The notes beneath the pieces are model-generated. The model was not told the DNA's origin and ran no database searches. It saw only the letters and a program-made list of their open reading frames with translations. A program made the position numbers and the translations under genes. A stretch of DNA of 64,000 nt, taken from the NCBI GenBank assembly GCA_964035575.1, contig OZ037869.1, positions 1,240,001 to 1,304,000 on the forward strand. The letters run 5' to 3'. Origin of the DNA: Rhynchopus sp. YZ270_cl-10. Taxonomy: Eukaryota > Euglenozoa > Diplonemea > Diplonemida > Diplonemidae. Every line of letters begins with the position of its first letter. Position 1 is the first letter of the stretch. Below are positions 21,411 to 32,669 of the stretch, piece by piece.

Positions 21411-22610
21411 TAGGGGGTCCGACTCCTAATAGACTTGTGTATAAAATTTCGTACAAAAAACTCATTATTAAACTTCTGGTCATCTCCAAGGCAACTGCGG
21501 GTGAAAAACACCCTCAGAGTGGGTCACAGAGGGCCTGTGGGCCGAAAAACGACCCAGAAGCCACCCCAGAATACAAAAAAATGGAAAAAAATAGTGAAAA
21601 AACGGCTTTTTGACGGTTTTGGCCATGTTGGGCAAAATAGCGTTTTTTCAAGAAAAAACCAAAAAAACGGTTATTTTTCGACATCACAAAACCTCCTTTG
21701 GCACAAATATACCCCAAAAGTGGCCTGTGAGTCCATTCCAACCTGTTTTGGACATATTTGACACTTTTGGAAGTGTTTTTTTGGTGTTTTTACGTCAAAA
21801 AACATACCCTGGCAATACCCTGACCGCGCTCCGGCAGCATTCCGGCATGCTGTTTGACCCATATAGGGGTCAAGAAATGGCCAAAAACCCCCGAAAAAGC
21901 ACTCCGGGAACCCAGATAGTTCCAAATATCCACCAGACACCCACCCAAACACCGCAGAAACACGACAGAAAGTCGTCTTGAAAAACACACTTTTTTCAAA
22001 AAGCTCGTCAGACAGGCTCCATAATAGCCTTTTTGAAAAAAGTGTGTTTTTCAAGACGACTTTCTGTCGTATTTCTGCGGTGTTTGGGTGGGTGTCTGGT
22101 GGATATTTGGAACTATCTGGGTTCCCGGAGTGCTTTTTCGGGGGTTTTTGGCCATTTCTTGACCCCTATATGGGTCAAACAGCATGCCGGAATGCTGCCG
22201 GAGCGCGGTCAGGGTATTGCCAGGGTATGTTTTTTGACGTAAAAACACCAAAAAAACACTTCCAAAAGTGTCAAATATGTCCAAAACAGGTTGGAATGGA
22301 CTCACAGGCCACTTTTGGGGTATATTTGTGCCAAAGGAGGTTTTGTGATGTCGAAAAATAACCGTTTTTTTGGTTTTTTCTTGAAAAAACGCTATTTTGC
22401 CCAACATGGCCAAAACCGTCAAAAAGCCGTTTTTTCACTATTTTTTTCCATTTTTTTGTATTCTGGGGTGGCTTCTGGGTCGTTTTTCGGCCCACAGGCC
22501 CTCTGTGACCCACTCTGAGGGTGTTTTTCACCCGCAGTTGCCTTGGAGATGACCAGAAGTTTAATAATGAGTTTTTTGTACGGTAATTTTACTCACAGTC
22601 GGACCCCCTA
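21411..22610. mobile_element. 1200-bp perfect-palindrome (foldback) DNA element
   Basis: Termini TAGGGGGTCCGACT and its reverse complement. Two arms of about 550 bp (roughly 21451-22003 and 22029-22581) are near-identical inverted copies with a 25-bp spacer; by eye I saw a single base difference (CACGACAG against TACGACAG). The outermost 30 bp next to the termini are less alike. Flanks are C runs, so a target duplication of C residues is likely but its length cannot be read. No transposase is encoded; frames in the two arms mirror each other. A transcript would fold into a very long hairpin. Confidence 0.85.
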
Positions 22611-23164
22611 CCCCCCCCCCCCCCCCGCAGGAGCGGTTACTAAAAGCGGTGTTATTTTTTAATCTTGCATTTGAATAAATTAGACAAACGATTTTCCCAT
22701 TGATGGATACGGCAGCATAGGCCTGTGCTGCCTGCCGTCGCTTTTTCTTGCTGTTTTATGAATACGTCTTTCCCCCCTACGATCAATTGGAGCTTCACTG
22801 CACCAAAGATAGCCGTGTTGCACTGAAGCAACGTGGCTGTGTCACCCATAATTACACCTTTTTTTTGGCCGCGGTACTTTTACCCGCAAATAAGCCTCCC
22901 GTGCAATTGCGTTAAATGTGGTTAAGCGACGGTAACACATTAACAATTTTAAACAAAATTCTAGGAAAAAAAAGGAACTATTCTTTGATGCTCTCGCTCT
23001 CTCTCTCTCTGGCTGTGAAGCCTGTCTCAGGGATGAAAAAAAAAGACCGTACGTGGTTTATTTTGATACTGTTAAAAACTTAAGAACATTTTCTAACTGC
23101 CTTATGATGTATGTCTTTCAACCCCTCATTGTGTTTGGCGTCGCAATACACACACACAAAAAAG

Positions 23165-23220
23165 ATAGTGGAGTGCATCCTGGGTGACTACACTAATACA
23201 ACCAAGTATTCAAAAAAAAA
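23165..23220 (+). repeat. SLR-D variant copy
   Basis: AGTGGAGTGCATCCTGGGTG, ACTACACTAATACAACCAAG, TATTCAAAAA; same sub-family as 5545-5600. Confidence 0.55.
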
Positions 23221-23540
23221 AACATTTGTCCGTTATTTCCTCCTGTTTTTCCACTATGAAGTATTTTATTTTCTCAAAAAAAACTCCACCTCTCTTGTGT
23301 TCTGTGCACCTGTTGCACGATGCTGTACTGATTTTCTCCTCTCTGTTCTTCGGTCAATGATGTCTGAGCCTCGGTTACGTCCACCATCTTTGTCAACCCT
23401 TTTTGAAAAGTTGGATATCACGAGGCACATTCATCCTTCAATTCCAGGTGAATAAAGTACCCACCCCCCCAACCTAGGTACATTTTTACCCAAAAAAAAA
23501 AATTCCTCTCAACCTCATTATTTCTTCTGTTCTTAACACC

Positions 23541-23620
23541 TTCTGTTGTTGCCCGCAGGGTGGTCATCCGGATGGCTGGCATCGTACGTGGGTCAGTTCG
23601 GAGGTGCCTGCATCAACAAC
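23541..23620 (+). repeat. SLR-E copy, full length
   Basis: TTCTGTTGTTGCCCGCAGGG leader, CATCCGGATGGCTGGCATCG, GAGGTGCCTGCATCAACAAC; outer GATG/CATC and inner GGCA/TGCC pair. Confidence 0.75.
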
Positions 23621-23640
23621 TTATTCCTTTCTCTTCTTTT

Positions 23641-23678
23641 AAGGTGACTGACAGCTTAGGTCATCTTATCTACTTTAC
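23641..23678 (+). repeat. SLR-A copy, collapsed loop
   Basis: GGTGACTGACAGCTTAGGTC and ATCTTATCTACTTTA; the loop has been lost but both arms and the tail remain. Confidence 0.5.
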
Positions 23679-23767
23679 CCCCCCCATTTTATTTGTGGAG
23701 AATCGGTGACCGTCCACAACAGGGTGTTTCCATCGACAAAACTCCCGAATTTTCTTTTTTTGAAAAA

Positions 23768-23795
23768 GGTGAGCAAGCACAGTGAAGCTTGGGTT
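23768..23795 (+). repeat. SLR-A copy split by a MITE
   Basis: GGTGAGCAAGC, loop ACAGTGA, AGCTTGGGTT; the remaining CACCC and T-rich tail resume at 24505 after the MITE and its target duplication. Confidence 0.65.
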
Positions 23796-24496
23796 CAGAG
23801 TCCGCGGAACACCCCCGTTCACCCCGTCCCGGACGGGGGTCAATTATTTTCCAAAAACCGACCCCCGTCCCAAACCCCCGTCCAGGGACGGGGGTTTTGG
23901 ATTTTTTTTTGGGGGGGAGGAGGGGCCCATATTATGGGGAATTTTTTGAGATACCATCGAGCCGGACTCAATTGGTCAAACGTCGAAGGAAAAGGAAGCA
24001 CGCAGCATGGCGAAAGGAAAAAAGTAGCGTACCGTGCGCCTGCGGCGCAAGCCTGCATCACACCATTCCCGTGACATTGTTTGCCTGTAAAAATGTACAA
24101 TTTTAAGCGCATTTTTTTGAAATGTTGCGTACCGTGGCTTCGCTTGGAACCTTTGGGTGACATACCGCCGTTTCTTTTGTAAAAAAACTGAGGTTACTGA
24201 TAATTCGTGCACCATGTGTGCCTGGTGCAAATATCAATAAAGTGCCGAACTCCGCCGTCGGATAACCGAGCAATTCTCACATTCCGCCGGAGGCCCCCAA
24301 CTTGAGCTGGGGTGGGGACCCGGGCGCGCGAAGCGCGCCCGGGCTCGACCGAGTTTTGATCTTCTTCTTCCTGTGACTAGCTTGTCAGCGGACGGAGAAA
24401 GCTCGGGAGAGGTTTTTTTTTTTTTTTGTTTTTTGGGCGGGACGGGGGTTGGAAGGGGGTGCATAATTAATTTTCGGGGGAGGTCCGCGGGCTCTG
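23796..24496. mobile_element. 701-bp hAT-like MITE with perfect 8-bp target duplication
   Basis: Termini CAGAGTCCGCGGAACACCCC and, inverted, CAGAGCCCGCGGACCTCCCC. Both sides carry CTTGGGTT (23788-23795 and 24497-24504), an exact 8-bp duplication as hAT transposases make. It landed in an SLR-A copy. Inside are GACGGGGGT repeats, the shared core (24023-24150) and the palindrome GGGCGCGCGAAGCGCGCCC. No transposase is encoded. Confidence 0.88.
24023..24150 (-). repeat. Shared MITE core, copy 1 (inverted)
   Basis: On the minus strand reads CGAAGCCACGGTACGCAACA near one end and TTGCGCCGCAGGCGCACGGT near the other, about 130 bp apart. The same pair of blocks occurs at 28278-28420 and 50008-50103. 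Confidence 0.75.
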
Positions 24497-25389
24497 CTTG
24501 GGTTCACCCTTTTTTTTTTTTTTTTTTTCAATAATATGGGGGACAAATAACGTATGCCATTTTGTCATCAGCGACAAAGTCGCTGTCTGACACGCACTTC
24601 CTGCGTGCGTTCTTGGGAGAGGCCGGACGACAAAGGGTGAGTCTAGAGCTTGTTACATGACTTCACTCACCCCCACTCCTGCCCCCTATCGATTATTCTA
24701 TTAGAATTTGTGAGTGTCGAAACAAAGATTTTTTTTTTTTTTTTTTTTTTTTTGCCTTCCGGTGCGTTTTTGCACCCTTCACTAGATAGTGTGTACACGA
24801 GAAAGCGTTGTTCTTGTGTGATTTTGCTTTCTTTTTTTTTTTTTGGCCACTTAATGGCTACACAGATTATCAAAAAAGGGAAAAGGCTTGTGATGATTTA
24901 CACTTATTTTTCTCAACATGCAAAGTGCTTTCCCCCCGTCTTCATATATTTTATTTTTGTAAACATTTTCGTTTCTTAGTGATTGTGTTTTTCTCTCCCC
25001 TCCCTATACCACCCCTTATTCCTTTGGCAGGAAGGAATCAATTCGGGGTTCATTGGCAACGATTTTTTTTGCCAAAGAAAAAGGAAATAAAAATGAAAAA
25101 CACAAAAAAAAAAAAAAACCCCCCTCAAAAATTCTCATTGAATAAGAGGGTAAATGCACAAAAGAAACAAAATAATCTGTTCTTGAGTCAGATCGATTTT
25201 TTTGTTTATTCAACGAACAGAAGCAAAGAAAATGCTATTGTAAAAAAAAAGACAAAAAACAAAAAGAGGGAAAACTGTTGTATCTATACCAGTTTGCATT
25301 TGGCTCCTCAACCGGGGTGACCCAGTGCATTTCCCTCTGTTTGTTTCTTGTTTTTTTTTTTTTTTTTTGCCCGAACACTTCTTGTTAAA

Positions 25390-25428
25390 AGATGTGTGTG
25401 CACACGAGAGGCACATTCATCTTACAAT
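25390..25428 (+). repeat. SLR-B copy
   Basis: AGATGTGTGTGCAC, loop ACGAGAG, GCACATTCATCTTACAA; two extra bases precede the loop. Confidence 0.75.
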
Positions 25429-25682
25429 TTTTTTTTCTCTGTCTGCGGTTCTTTTCAAACATTTTTTTTTTTTTTTTGCAAACATTTTGGCGACTAAAAC
25501 ACAAAGCTTCATCTTACCAAATATTCTTTGCTGAAAATCCCTCTTTTTTTCTTTGTCCTTTTTCTTGTTTTATGGATACATCTGAATAGAACGTTGTACT
25601 TACCTACCTCTTCTTTGAAAGTATAGGAAACTAATTGTTGAAAGATGCGAAGAAAGCAGGTATCTTTTCAAAAAAAAATGAC

Positions 25683-25755
25683 ACAGCGGAGATTTGCACA
25701 ACTGTGGCAAACACAAACCGAGGCAACTACAGTACTCCAACAATTTATCAAAAAA
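25683..25755 (+). repeat. SLR-D copy, full length
   Basis: AGCGGAGATTTGCACAACTG, GGCAAACACAAACCGAGGCA, CTACAGTACTCCAACAATTT and A-rich tail. Confidence 0.75.
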
Positions 25756-25838
25756 AATCTTCTCTTTTTCTTTGTGCTGTGTTACACCCTTTAGTGCTTA
25801 CTGTTTGTGTTATAAATAGTAAGTATATGAATGTACTT

Positions 25839-25900
25839 TGTGCTTTCATCATTCATGGCTGGGCATTGTACAGTTCAGTTGAGGTGCCTATATCAACAAC
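25839..25900 (+). repeat. SLR-E copy
   Basis: GTGCTTTCATCATTCATGGC, GGGCATTGTACAG, GAGGTGCCTATATCAACAAC. Confidence 0.65.
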
Positions 25901-26207
25901 TATTCTCTTCATTTAAAAATGATTTTCAAATGTTTTTTTTTTTTTAAACAACACTTTCTTCAAAGGACATTCTAACACCAAAGAAAAAAAACCATCGGGC
26001 CACATTCAGGAAAGAGTACACTAGAGAAAAATAAAGACGAAAAAGACAGACTACTTTAAGGATTCTGAACATTGTGCGTACTGTTATTGATAGTTGAGCG
26101 CACACATTGGGGTTCTCCTTTAGGTTCTCCTTTTTATGCCAAACACATTTATTTTTTTTTGGTGCAATCGAGAGACGGTACACTTTATTTTATCCATTTT
26201 TTGTTAA

Positions 26208-26237
26208 AGATGTGTGAGGCACATTCATCTTCCAAGT
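26208..26237 (+). repeat. SLR-B copy, loop lost
   Basis: AGATGTGTGAGGCACATTCA with CTTCCAAG; the ACGA part of the loop is missing, the arms remain. Confidence 0.55.
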
Positions 26238-26869
26238 TTTATTTTGTTTGTGAGGGGTAAATGCAACTATCGATGTTGAATCCGCCCCTTAGCTTTGTTT
26301 TTGTTCTTTTTTGTTCTTTTTTGTTTTTGTATATTTTTAAGATGTGTTGTGTGTCCTATCCAAGGCACCCTTTCATCTTAGGGTTTATGTGTCTAATGTA
26401 AAACGTCCTCCGAGGCTTTTGCATCTGCATTTTCTTTTATCGTGTTTGCTATTTTTGCTAATTACTTTTTGTGTTTTTTTTTGTAGTAGCCTTTGTAGCC
26501 ACCCCCTTCCGCAGCTTTTTTTGGGCACAATCTTTGAGGTATTTTGTGTCTCTCCTGGACCTGGGGTATTTTTTTGTTGTGCTTGCGTCCGATGAATAGG
26601 GCGTTTGCACTGAACTATTTTTTTTAGTTTTTTTTTTTTTTTTCAAATCATTCCGCCTTCTACCTTACCACGAATTCTACCTTATTTCTTTTCAAAAGGT
26701 GTTGAAGTATGAGGGCTTTTCGAGCTTTAGGTTTTTTTTTTGCAAAAAAGTTTTATTTTTATTGAAAAAAATGTGTCTATTCAGCTTTCAGAGGGTTTTC
26801 GTCATGAAGATGCAAAAAGCACTGCCAAAATGTACAAAAGAACCTTGAACGACAAAAAAGTACTTGGTT

Positions 26870-26909
26870 GAGGTGACTTAAGCATAAGGGCTTATGACCC
26901 ATCTCACCC
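26870..26909 (+). repeat. SLR-A copy
   Basis: GGTGACTTAAGC, loop ATAAG, GGCTTATGACCCATCTCACC. Confidence 0.5.
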
Positions 26910-27926
26910 AATGTCTCTATTTTGTTTCAAAGCGTATGTACTCAAATGAGGCCTGCTTTCAGCAAATCCAACAGTTGAGCATTCATGTTGCTAAAAGCAA
27001 AAAAGGGGGGAAAAATTGATTATTTATGTGTGTTTTTAACCACAAAAAATCCTAACTCTATCTATCTCAGCTTTATTCCACCCCATTTTTTTTTATTGAA
27101 GTACGCCACCATCTCCCCCCCTCATCTGTGAATTCGTGGTCTGTCCGTGCTTTCATTGTATCGACAGTCACTTATTCGAAATTCATTGTTTGTTTCAAAA
27201 AGGCGGCAACTTGTGCGTTTTTTCTTTTTTTGCACACAGGGGTGAACACTTTCTGCCAATGCTCTTTTTTTTTTCTTTTTTTTTTTTTTTTTGCTTTTTT
27301 TTTAATGATGCGCACGCTGCCCAGACCAATTCCGCTCTCTTTCAATGCCTATTTTTTTCTTTCCCCCAAAAGGTACACTGGGAATTTAAGTTGAGACCAA
27401 ATATATCTGACCTCTGTCACTCTCTTCAGGGGTGGTATATTTTGTCTGATTTGTGTTTGTGCAAAATATCCTTTCAGACGGGATATTCTTTGATTGTGCA
27501 CGCGAGAGGCATAGGCATATTCATTCATTATTTGTCTGTTCTCTTTTTTTTCAATGAAATATGCGATAATTTTTGTGCAATTCTGCTCTATTTTGAAGGC
27601 GGCTCAGACCGAAGCTCTCAGGTCATCCTCACAGCTTTTTCTTTGGTTCACCCCCTCAAAAAATACTCCCTTGTGTGGGCCCACACAATCCCATCAAATT
27701 TGAATAAAGCAACAACCTATCTGATCAATAGCGCGTTGTTTTTTTTTTTTTTTTTGGTCATACTCTCTCCCACTCTTCCCTGTGAAGAATGTCAAGAAAA
27801 CTGTCAAAACTGGCGATTTTTTTTTTTGCGTTTTTCACTTTTTACATGGATGTACAAAGTACTTTTTTCCAGAAAGTAAAAAAAAGTAGAAAAATCCCAG
27901 TACTTGATACTTCAAGTACTTGACCC

Positions 27927-27964
<38 letters not shown>

Positions 27965-27970
27965 GGTATT

Positions 27971-28775
27971 CAGGGTTTTTTCTAGGATTTTTTTTTTCAG
28001 ATCTGGGGGGGGACGCAAAAAAACCACCCAAAAAAAATTTTTTTTTCGCAGGTGCAAGCAGGGTTTCCGCTTATCTTCATGGAAAATTTTTCCAAAACCG
28101 TGAAGATATGTCCAAAAAGGGGTCAAAAATTTTCGCGCTCCGCGCAAAAAAGCCCCTTCATTTCACGTAAATACGTGATAACGTGGGATGGTAACGTACA
28201 TCAAGAACCAAACCAACCCTTTTTCTCATGTTCCACGGAACCTTCCCTCAGTACAAGAAGAAACGGCGGTCAGAACTTTCTGGCGAAGCCACGGTACGCA
28301 ACATTTCAAAAAATTGTGACCTAAAATTGAACATTTTTACAGCCAAACTATGGTAGAGGGCTGTGGGATTCCGCTCATAAGTTTTGAGTTGCGCCGCAGG
28401 CGCACGGTACGCTACTTTTTTATTTTTGCCGATCCCTTATTCTCACTCTTTTGTTCGGTCCGTCAAATGGTGCAAAGATTGAGTGAATTGGGGGCACGGT
28501 CTGAAACTTCACCTCGCTATATCCTCTTCACAATGATGCCAGGAAGGGGATAAGACGCGCTTCGCGCGCGCTCGACTCCCTGCCTCCCCTTTTTTTTCTG
28601 GTGCGGGTTACGTACGTGGTGTCCCAAATGGGGGTATGTGCGGGTGACCCCCAACCACCCCCCATATCCTTTTTTTCCCAAGTCAAAATGCGTCCCCCCC
28701 CGGGGGGGGACGCGTTTCCCCCCAAAATCTGGGGGGGGACGGCGTCCCCCCCCGCTCCCCCTAGAAAAAACCCTG
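27971..28775. mobile_element. 805-bp MITE nested in the foldback element
   Basis: Perfect 16-bp terminal inverted repeat CAGGGTTTTTTCTAGG, flanked by GTATT on both sides (27966-27970 and 28776-28780). It contains the shared MITE core, the palindromic TTTTCGCGCTCCGCGC also found near the right end of the hAT element, and G/C-run sequence near both ends. Confidence 0.85.
28278..28420 (+). repeat. Shared MITE core, copy 2
   Basis: GCGAAGCCACGGTACGCAAC at one end and TGCGCCGCAGGCGCACGGTA at the other, within the nested MITE. Confidence 0.75.
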
Positions 28776-29286
28776 GTATTCACTCTCGTCTCTTCAGCGC
28801 TGCCGAGGCAGTGTGGCCGCTCTTTTTTGTTCTATCCAGAGTAAACCCGGGACCGTGTCCCAGCTGGTGCCGTTTTTCACATCTAGGACGTGCGGGTTGC
28901 CGTTTTACGGAGGTCACCTCCCCGTTTGCCACACAGGGTTTACAGACAGCACACCTCCCCCTCAGGTGTGCTGTCTGTTTTTTTTTTTTTTTTTACTTGA
29001 TTACTTTTTTTTTTGCATCAAGTACTTGATTCGGCAAAAAAATGGAAAAGTACTTGAATAAATTCAAGTACTTTTCCATTTTTTTTACTTTTTTTGCCAA
29101 TTCAAGTACTTGATGCAACAAAAAAAGTAATCAAGTACAAAAAAAGTGAAAGTACTTGAAGGAAAAAAAGTACTTGAAGCAAGAAAAAAATATTTTTTTC
29201 TTTTTTTTTTAAATCGATCAAGTACTTGAAGTACACCAAAAAAAGTGAAAAAAAGTAATCAAGTACTTTGTACATCCATGTTTTTA

Positions 29287-29830
29287 CACATTTTTTTTTT
29301 GGTTTTTTGACACTGCATTATTCTCCGGAAGAATCCTTTGCAATGTTAATCCAAGAAAAAAATCCACTTTTTGTTACACAGATTTTTTTTAAAAAAACCC
29401 TACACTTTCCTCCCCCTTGACAAGGTGACTAAATACGCGAGACTTAGATTCATCTTGACACCCTTCTTTGATTTTTTTTCTCTTTTTCCCCCAACCCGCT
29501 TCTTTGCAGAATAGTCTCTCTCTGGAAAAGTCGAAAAAAAAAACATACATTTCTCTTGCCACCGACTTTTTCCATTTAGAACTAGCTGCAATATTTTGCA
29601 ACGTTGGACTTCTCTTTTTTCTTACACACATTTACCACTCTTTGTTGTTCTTGCTGTTTTTTTTTTCTTTTTTTTTTTTTCTTTTTTTTTTTTTTCGGTT
29701 CGAGATTCAAAAAAAGGAAGCCACCCTCTCTTTTTTCAATAAAAAACACTTCAGTTTCCTCCAATAAAATGCCCCAATTTACACCCCATTCCCAGACCAT
29801 ACCACACATACTTCCACCCCCCTTCTCACA
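29287..29830. other. Spacer before the secreted-protein gene
   Basis: Holds an SLR-A copy and long T runs; a C/A-rich leader follows directly before the ATG at 29831. Confidence 0.5.
29422..29460 (+). repeat. SLR-A copy with a compensating pair
   Basis: GGTGACTAAAT, loop ACGCGAG-like, ACTTAGATTCATCTTG. The pair closing the loop is T:A here against C:G in most copies, a paired change. Confidence 0.6.
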
Positions 29831-30586
29831 ATGTTGATGCTCCTTACGACCCTCGCAGCTGCTCAGGCATTCCATTTTGGAATTCCTGCAGAGCTTCAGA
29901 TGGTGCAGGGGTGGAGAGACATTAAGTTCCGCATTGACGTGAGTGGGTCTGAGGTGATGTCGCAGGTTCCTTCGTCGACAAGCGAGAGCACCTCTCTGGA
30001 GCTTCTGGCGGAGACCGTGCTGCTCGGTATGGACAGCAGGAAGTACTCTGTTCCGACCTGCAAGAAGGCGTTCTTTGGAGGGGAGGAGTGCAGCTTTGAG
30101 CTCCAGCGCACCGGATGGACGCTTGCCCGCAGTGCCGATACGTACCCTACCCCGACAGAGGCATTGGCTGCGGCGACTGCCTTTGCGGCAACCCTCCGGT
30201 CGTTGTTCCTTGTTCACCAGGAGAAGTACATCGGAAACGGTGCCGAGCAGTTTGCTCTGGTGGAGGGTGGGTGGCGCTTTGGTGATAACGTCCTGCGCTC
30301 TGCGTCCACTGTGGATGAGGAGGAGGCACGCAGGCTGATTGTCGAGACCATCGCCGTCGGTGTTGTTGACGCAAACTACGTCCGCGTTGTGGAGAGCGCG
30401 GAGACGGCGTCTCTCGAGTTGGGGGCGATGTACATCAACTCCACGATTGCAACCACCCCGGTCTACCCGGCGCCTGAGGCAACCAACAAAGGAAAGGGAA
30501 CCCGCCAGGCGCTTCAGAACCTCGCAGCAAACTTTGTCGCAGACGCTGACATCACCCCCAGGAGCAGGTGCTGGATCTGTCTGTAA
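29831..30586 (+). CDS. Secreted protein of unknown family, 251 residues
   Basis: Starts MLMLLTTLAAAQAFHF: a short hydrophobic signal peptide with a likely cleavage after AQA (about residue 14). The mature part is acidic and mostly helical by eye, with TEALAAATAFAATLRSL (about 113-130) and EEEARRLIVETIAVG (about 172-187), one N-glycosylation site (NST, about residue 209), and four to five Cys including a C-terminal CWICL. Strongly biased GC-rich codons support real coding. The frame upstream is closed by pyrimidine-rich leader, and AATAAA lies 8 nt after the stop. I do not recognise the family; secretion or residence in the endomembrane system is inferred from the signal peptide only. Confidence 0.72.
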   Translation: MLMLLTTLAAAQAFHFGIPAELQMVQGWRDIKFRIDVSGSEVMSQVPSSTSESTSLELLAETVLLGMDSRKYSVPTCKKAFFGGEECSFELQRTGWTLARSADTYPTPTEALAAATAFAATLRSLFLVHQEKYIGNGAEQFALVEGGWRFGDNVLRSASTVDEEEARRLIVETIAVGVVDANYVRVVESAETASLELGAMYINSTIATTPVYPAPEATNKGKGTRQALQNLAANFVADADITPRSRCWICL

Positions 30587-32669
30587 ATGCTGCAATAAAA
30601 ATGGATCTGCGTATTGAGTCGGTGCGCGAGATGCATCTCGTCGCACCAGATTTTTTCTCGTGGATGTGTCTGCAGTCCCCTTCCCTCCCCGTAAATAATT
30701 GACAATTTTTTTTGTGAACGTTTTGACAACCAAACCGGAAGAACTCATTGTGGTGACATCCGCAGAGGCGTCCGTTTGCATTCTTTTTTTTTTTTTGTGC
30801 CCGCATCCGTTGGGATGTTTGCATTCAAAAATCGTCCCCTATTTGTGGCAAAAAAAAATAATCCCAAATCCCCTTTTTGCAGAGAGAGAGAGAGAGCTGA
30901 TGATGTAACACATCACACACACACACGATGTGGGTATGCGGCATGGGTGCTGCAAGCCCCAGAACCGTCCCGCATTTAGCCCCCTGATGTCTCTGGGGTC
31001 AGACGCAGTACTTTTTTTTGTTTTGTAACGTATGTGTTATTGCACAACAAAAGCAAAAAAGTCTGTTTTCCTGAAAGGCGAAATTTTGTTTTAATCGGTG
31101 GGTGTGTATTATGTTCGCAATCAGAACATTCGGCTGGTTCCCGAGTGTGGAACATTGCTCGTTTTTTTTTTTTTTTTTTGTTCTCCAAAGTGGGAGAGAT
31201 CGTGTCTGCACTCCCTGGGTGAGTATTTTTGCGCTCAATCTTTATTTTTTTTGAAATCAAAAACTCACGCCGGGGGGGTAAGATAACAGTGTATTTCAAT
31301 GTGGAGCGACTCCCCAATTTTTTTAGCTTTATTTTAACTGGATGTCAATTTCCCCCTATTTTTTTTTCCTGTTTTTCTTTACCGTTTTTCTTTTTGTTGA
31401 TACAAAGTACGTTTATTTCGCTGAACTTGTCGTTTTCATACTTTTTGTTACTTTTTTTTTTTTTTTGCAGTCACCAACACATACAGTGGCTGACGACGTG
31501 TTCGCCGTATTTTCAACCTCTCCGACTTACCTCCCGCACATCAAAGTCGTCAAAGCAAAGCATCCAGAGTCTCCACCGCATCTAGAAGAAAAAAAAAACA
31601 TACTCACAACTTTGAGATTTTTTTTTGTCATTTTTTTTTCGACTGTTCTTTGAGACCCATCAAAAGATGCATAGCTTTGAACCCTCCGATTGTGATACTT
31701 TTTTTTCCCCCTCTCCCCCACTCCCTTTCAGCAACCCCTCAGGCTGCTGATGTCCTCATTTTTTTTTTCCCATTCAGACTGGGGTAATATCTTGAAAAAC
31801 CGCAACAGTTTCCCCGTTGGAAAAAGGAAAGAAAAAAATTCCTTCAGAAAAACAAAATAAGAAAGAGTGAAGTCCGACTCCAGAGGTTAGTTCTGTGAAC
31901 GCCTTTTGGAGTGTTCAGTGTTAAGCTGACTTTGCTCTTTTAAGATTCTTTTTTTTTTTTTTACATTTTTCTTTTTGGTTATTTCATCAGGGCACATTCA
32001 GTGTTCTCTTTTTTTTTTCTCTCTCTTCTTCTTTAAGGTACTCAAGCAACACCAATACCACGAGGCCTAAAAGTACCTTACCAAAAACTGTTGTCTTTTT
32101 TTTTGCTTTGTTTACAAGCATGAGAGGCTTAGATTCATCTCAACAACATTTATTTTTTTGTGTGTTCCCGCATATAATTTTTGACGACGTAAAGATTTTG
32201 TGCTTGAGGTGGGTGATGATCGCTGATCCGTTATCGCCTGCCCCTCAGTTCGGTTTTATGGCCCCCGAGGGTGCGAAACCCGCGAGGACCTGTAGATTGT
32301 GAGACACATCCCGTCTTTCATCTTTCAAAGTTTTCGTTTATTTTTAGGAAATGCCGCAGGCCGGCTTCCTTCATCTATATTTTTTTTTTCTCTCTTTTTT
32401 TTTTGCACTTTCAAAACCCCCCTTTTCCCTCTCGCATTTCAAAATTCTGAACCAACAGAAATATCAAAAAAAAAGCACTGCCTCCCCTCCCCTCTTTTCT
32501 TCTCTCTGCTCATGCCACCACGAAATCTCAATTTTCCATCTTGTCAACACGACTTGGTTCATGAAACCCACGCAAGCTTTCCATAAACTTCCCATATCCC
32601 CCACCCACCACCACGACACCATATTATTATTTATCAGAAAAAAGACACACAAAAAAAACAACACAAAAA
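30587..32669. other. Spacer with weak exon-like traces
   Basis: AATAAA at 30594-30599 probably belongs to the preceding gene. A GA/CA microsatellite lies near 30884-30926. A stretch at 31471-31600 reads like an exon behind a T-rich acceptor, but has no partners. No gene could be supported. Confidence 0.45.
32111..32145 (+). repeat. SLR-A copy, 5' end eroded
   Basis: CAAGC, loop ATGAGAG, GCTTAGATTCATCTC; the outer 5' arm is gone. Confidence 0.55.

Larger units (their letters stand above)
22627..23788. other. Spacer with SLR copies
   Basis: No gene recognised. It contains a CT microsatellite near 22991-23010 and SLR-D, SLR-E and SLR-A copies. Confidence 0.5.
24505..27838. other. Spacer with SLR copies
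   Basis: About 3.3 kb without a supported gene. Very long T runs and pyrimidine tracts give frames rich in Phe and Leu that I regard as noise. SLR-A, B, C, D and E copies or traces are spread through it. Confidence 0.5.
27845..29280. mobile_element. Foldback-type element, 20-bp TIR, 6-bp target duplication
   Basis: Ends are CATGGATGTACAAAGTACTT and its exact reverse complement. TTTTTA flanks both sides (27839-27844 and 29281-29286). The arms are built from many copies of the palindrome TCAAGTACTTGA and related AAGTACTT words (especially 27890-27925 and 29020-29265). A second element sits inside. No coding capacity seen. Confidence 0.85.

Noticed and set aside
21610-22531. Pairs of 69-127-codon frames in the palindromic element
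   Set aside because: Each frame is mirrored in the other arm; composition is that of non-coding sequence and no domain is visible.
23706-24464. Several 76-122-codon frames
   Set aside because: They lie inside the 701-bp MITE and translate its GC palindromes and GGGGGT repeats.
29582-30781. 399-codon minus-strand frame
   Set aside because: Antisense of the signal-peptide protein at 29831, running out into a Lys-rich homopolymer translation.
31471-31600. Exon-like stretch after a T-rich TTTGCAG
   Set aside because: Reads SPTHTVADDVFAVFSTSP, but no donor exon, stop context or second exon supports a gene.
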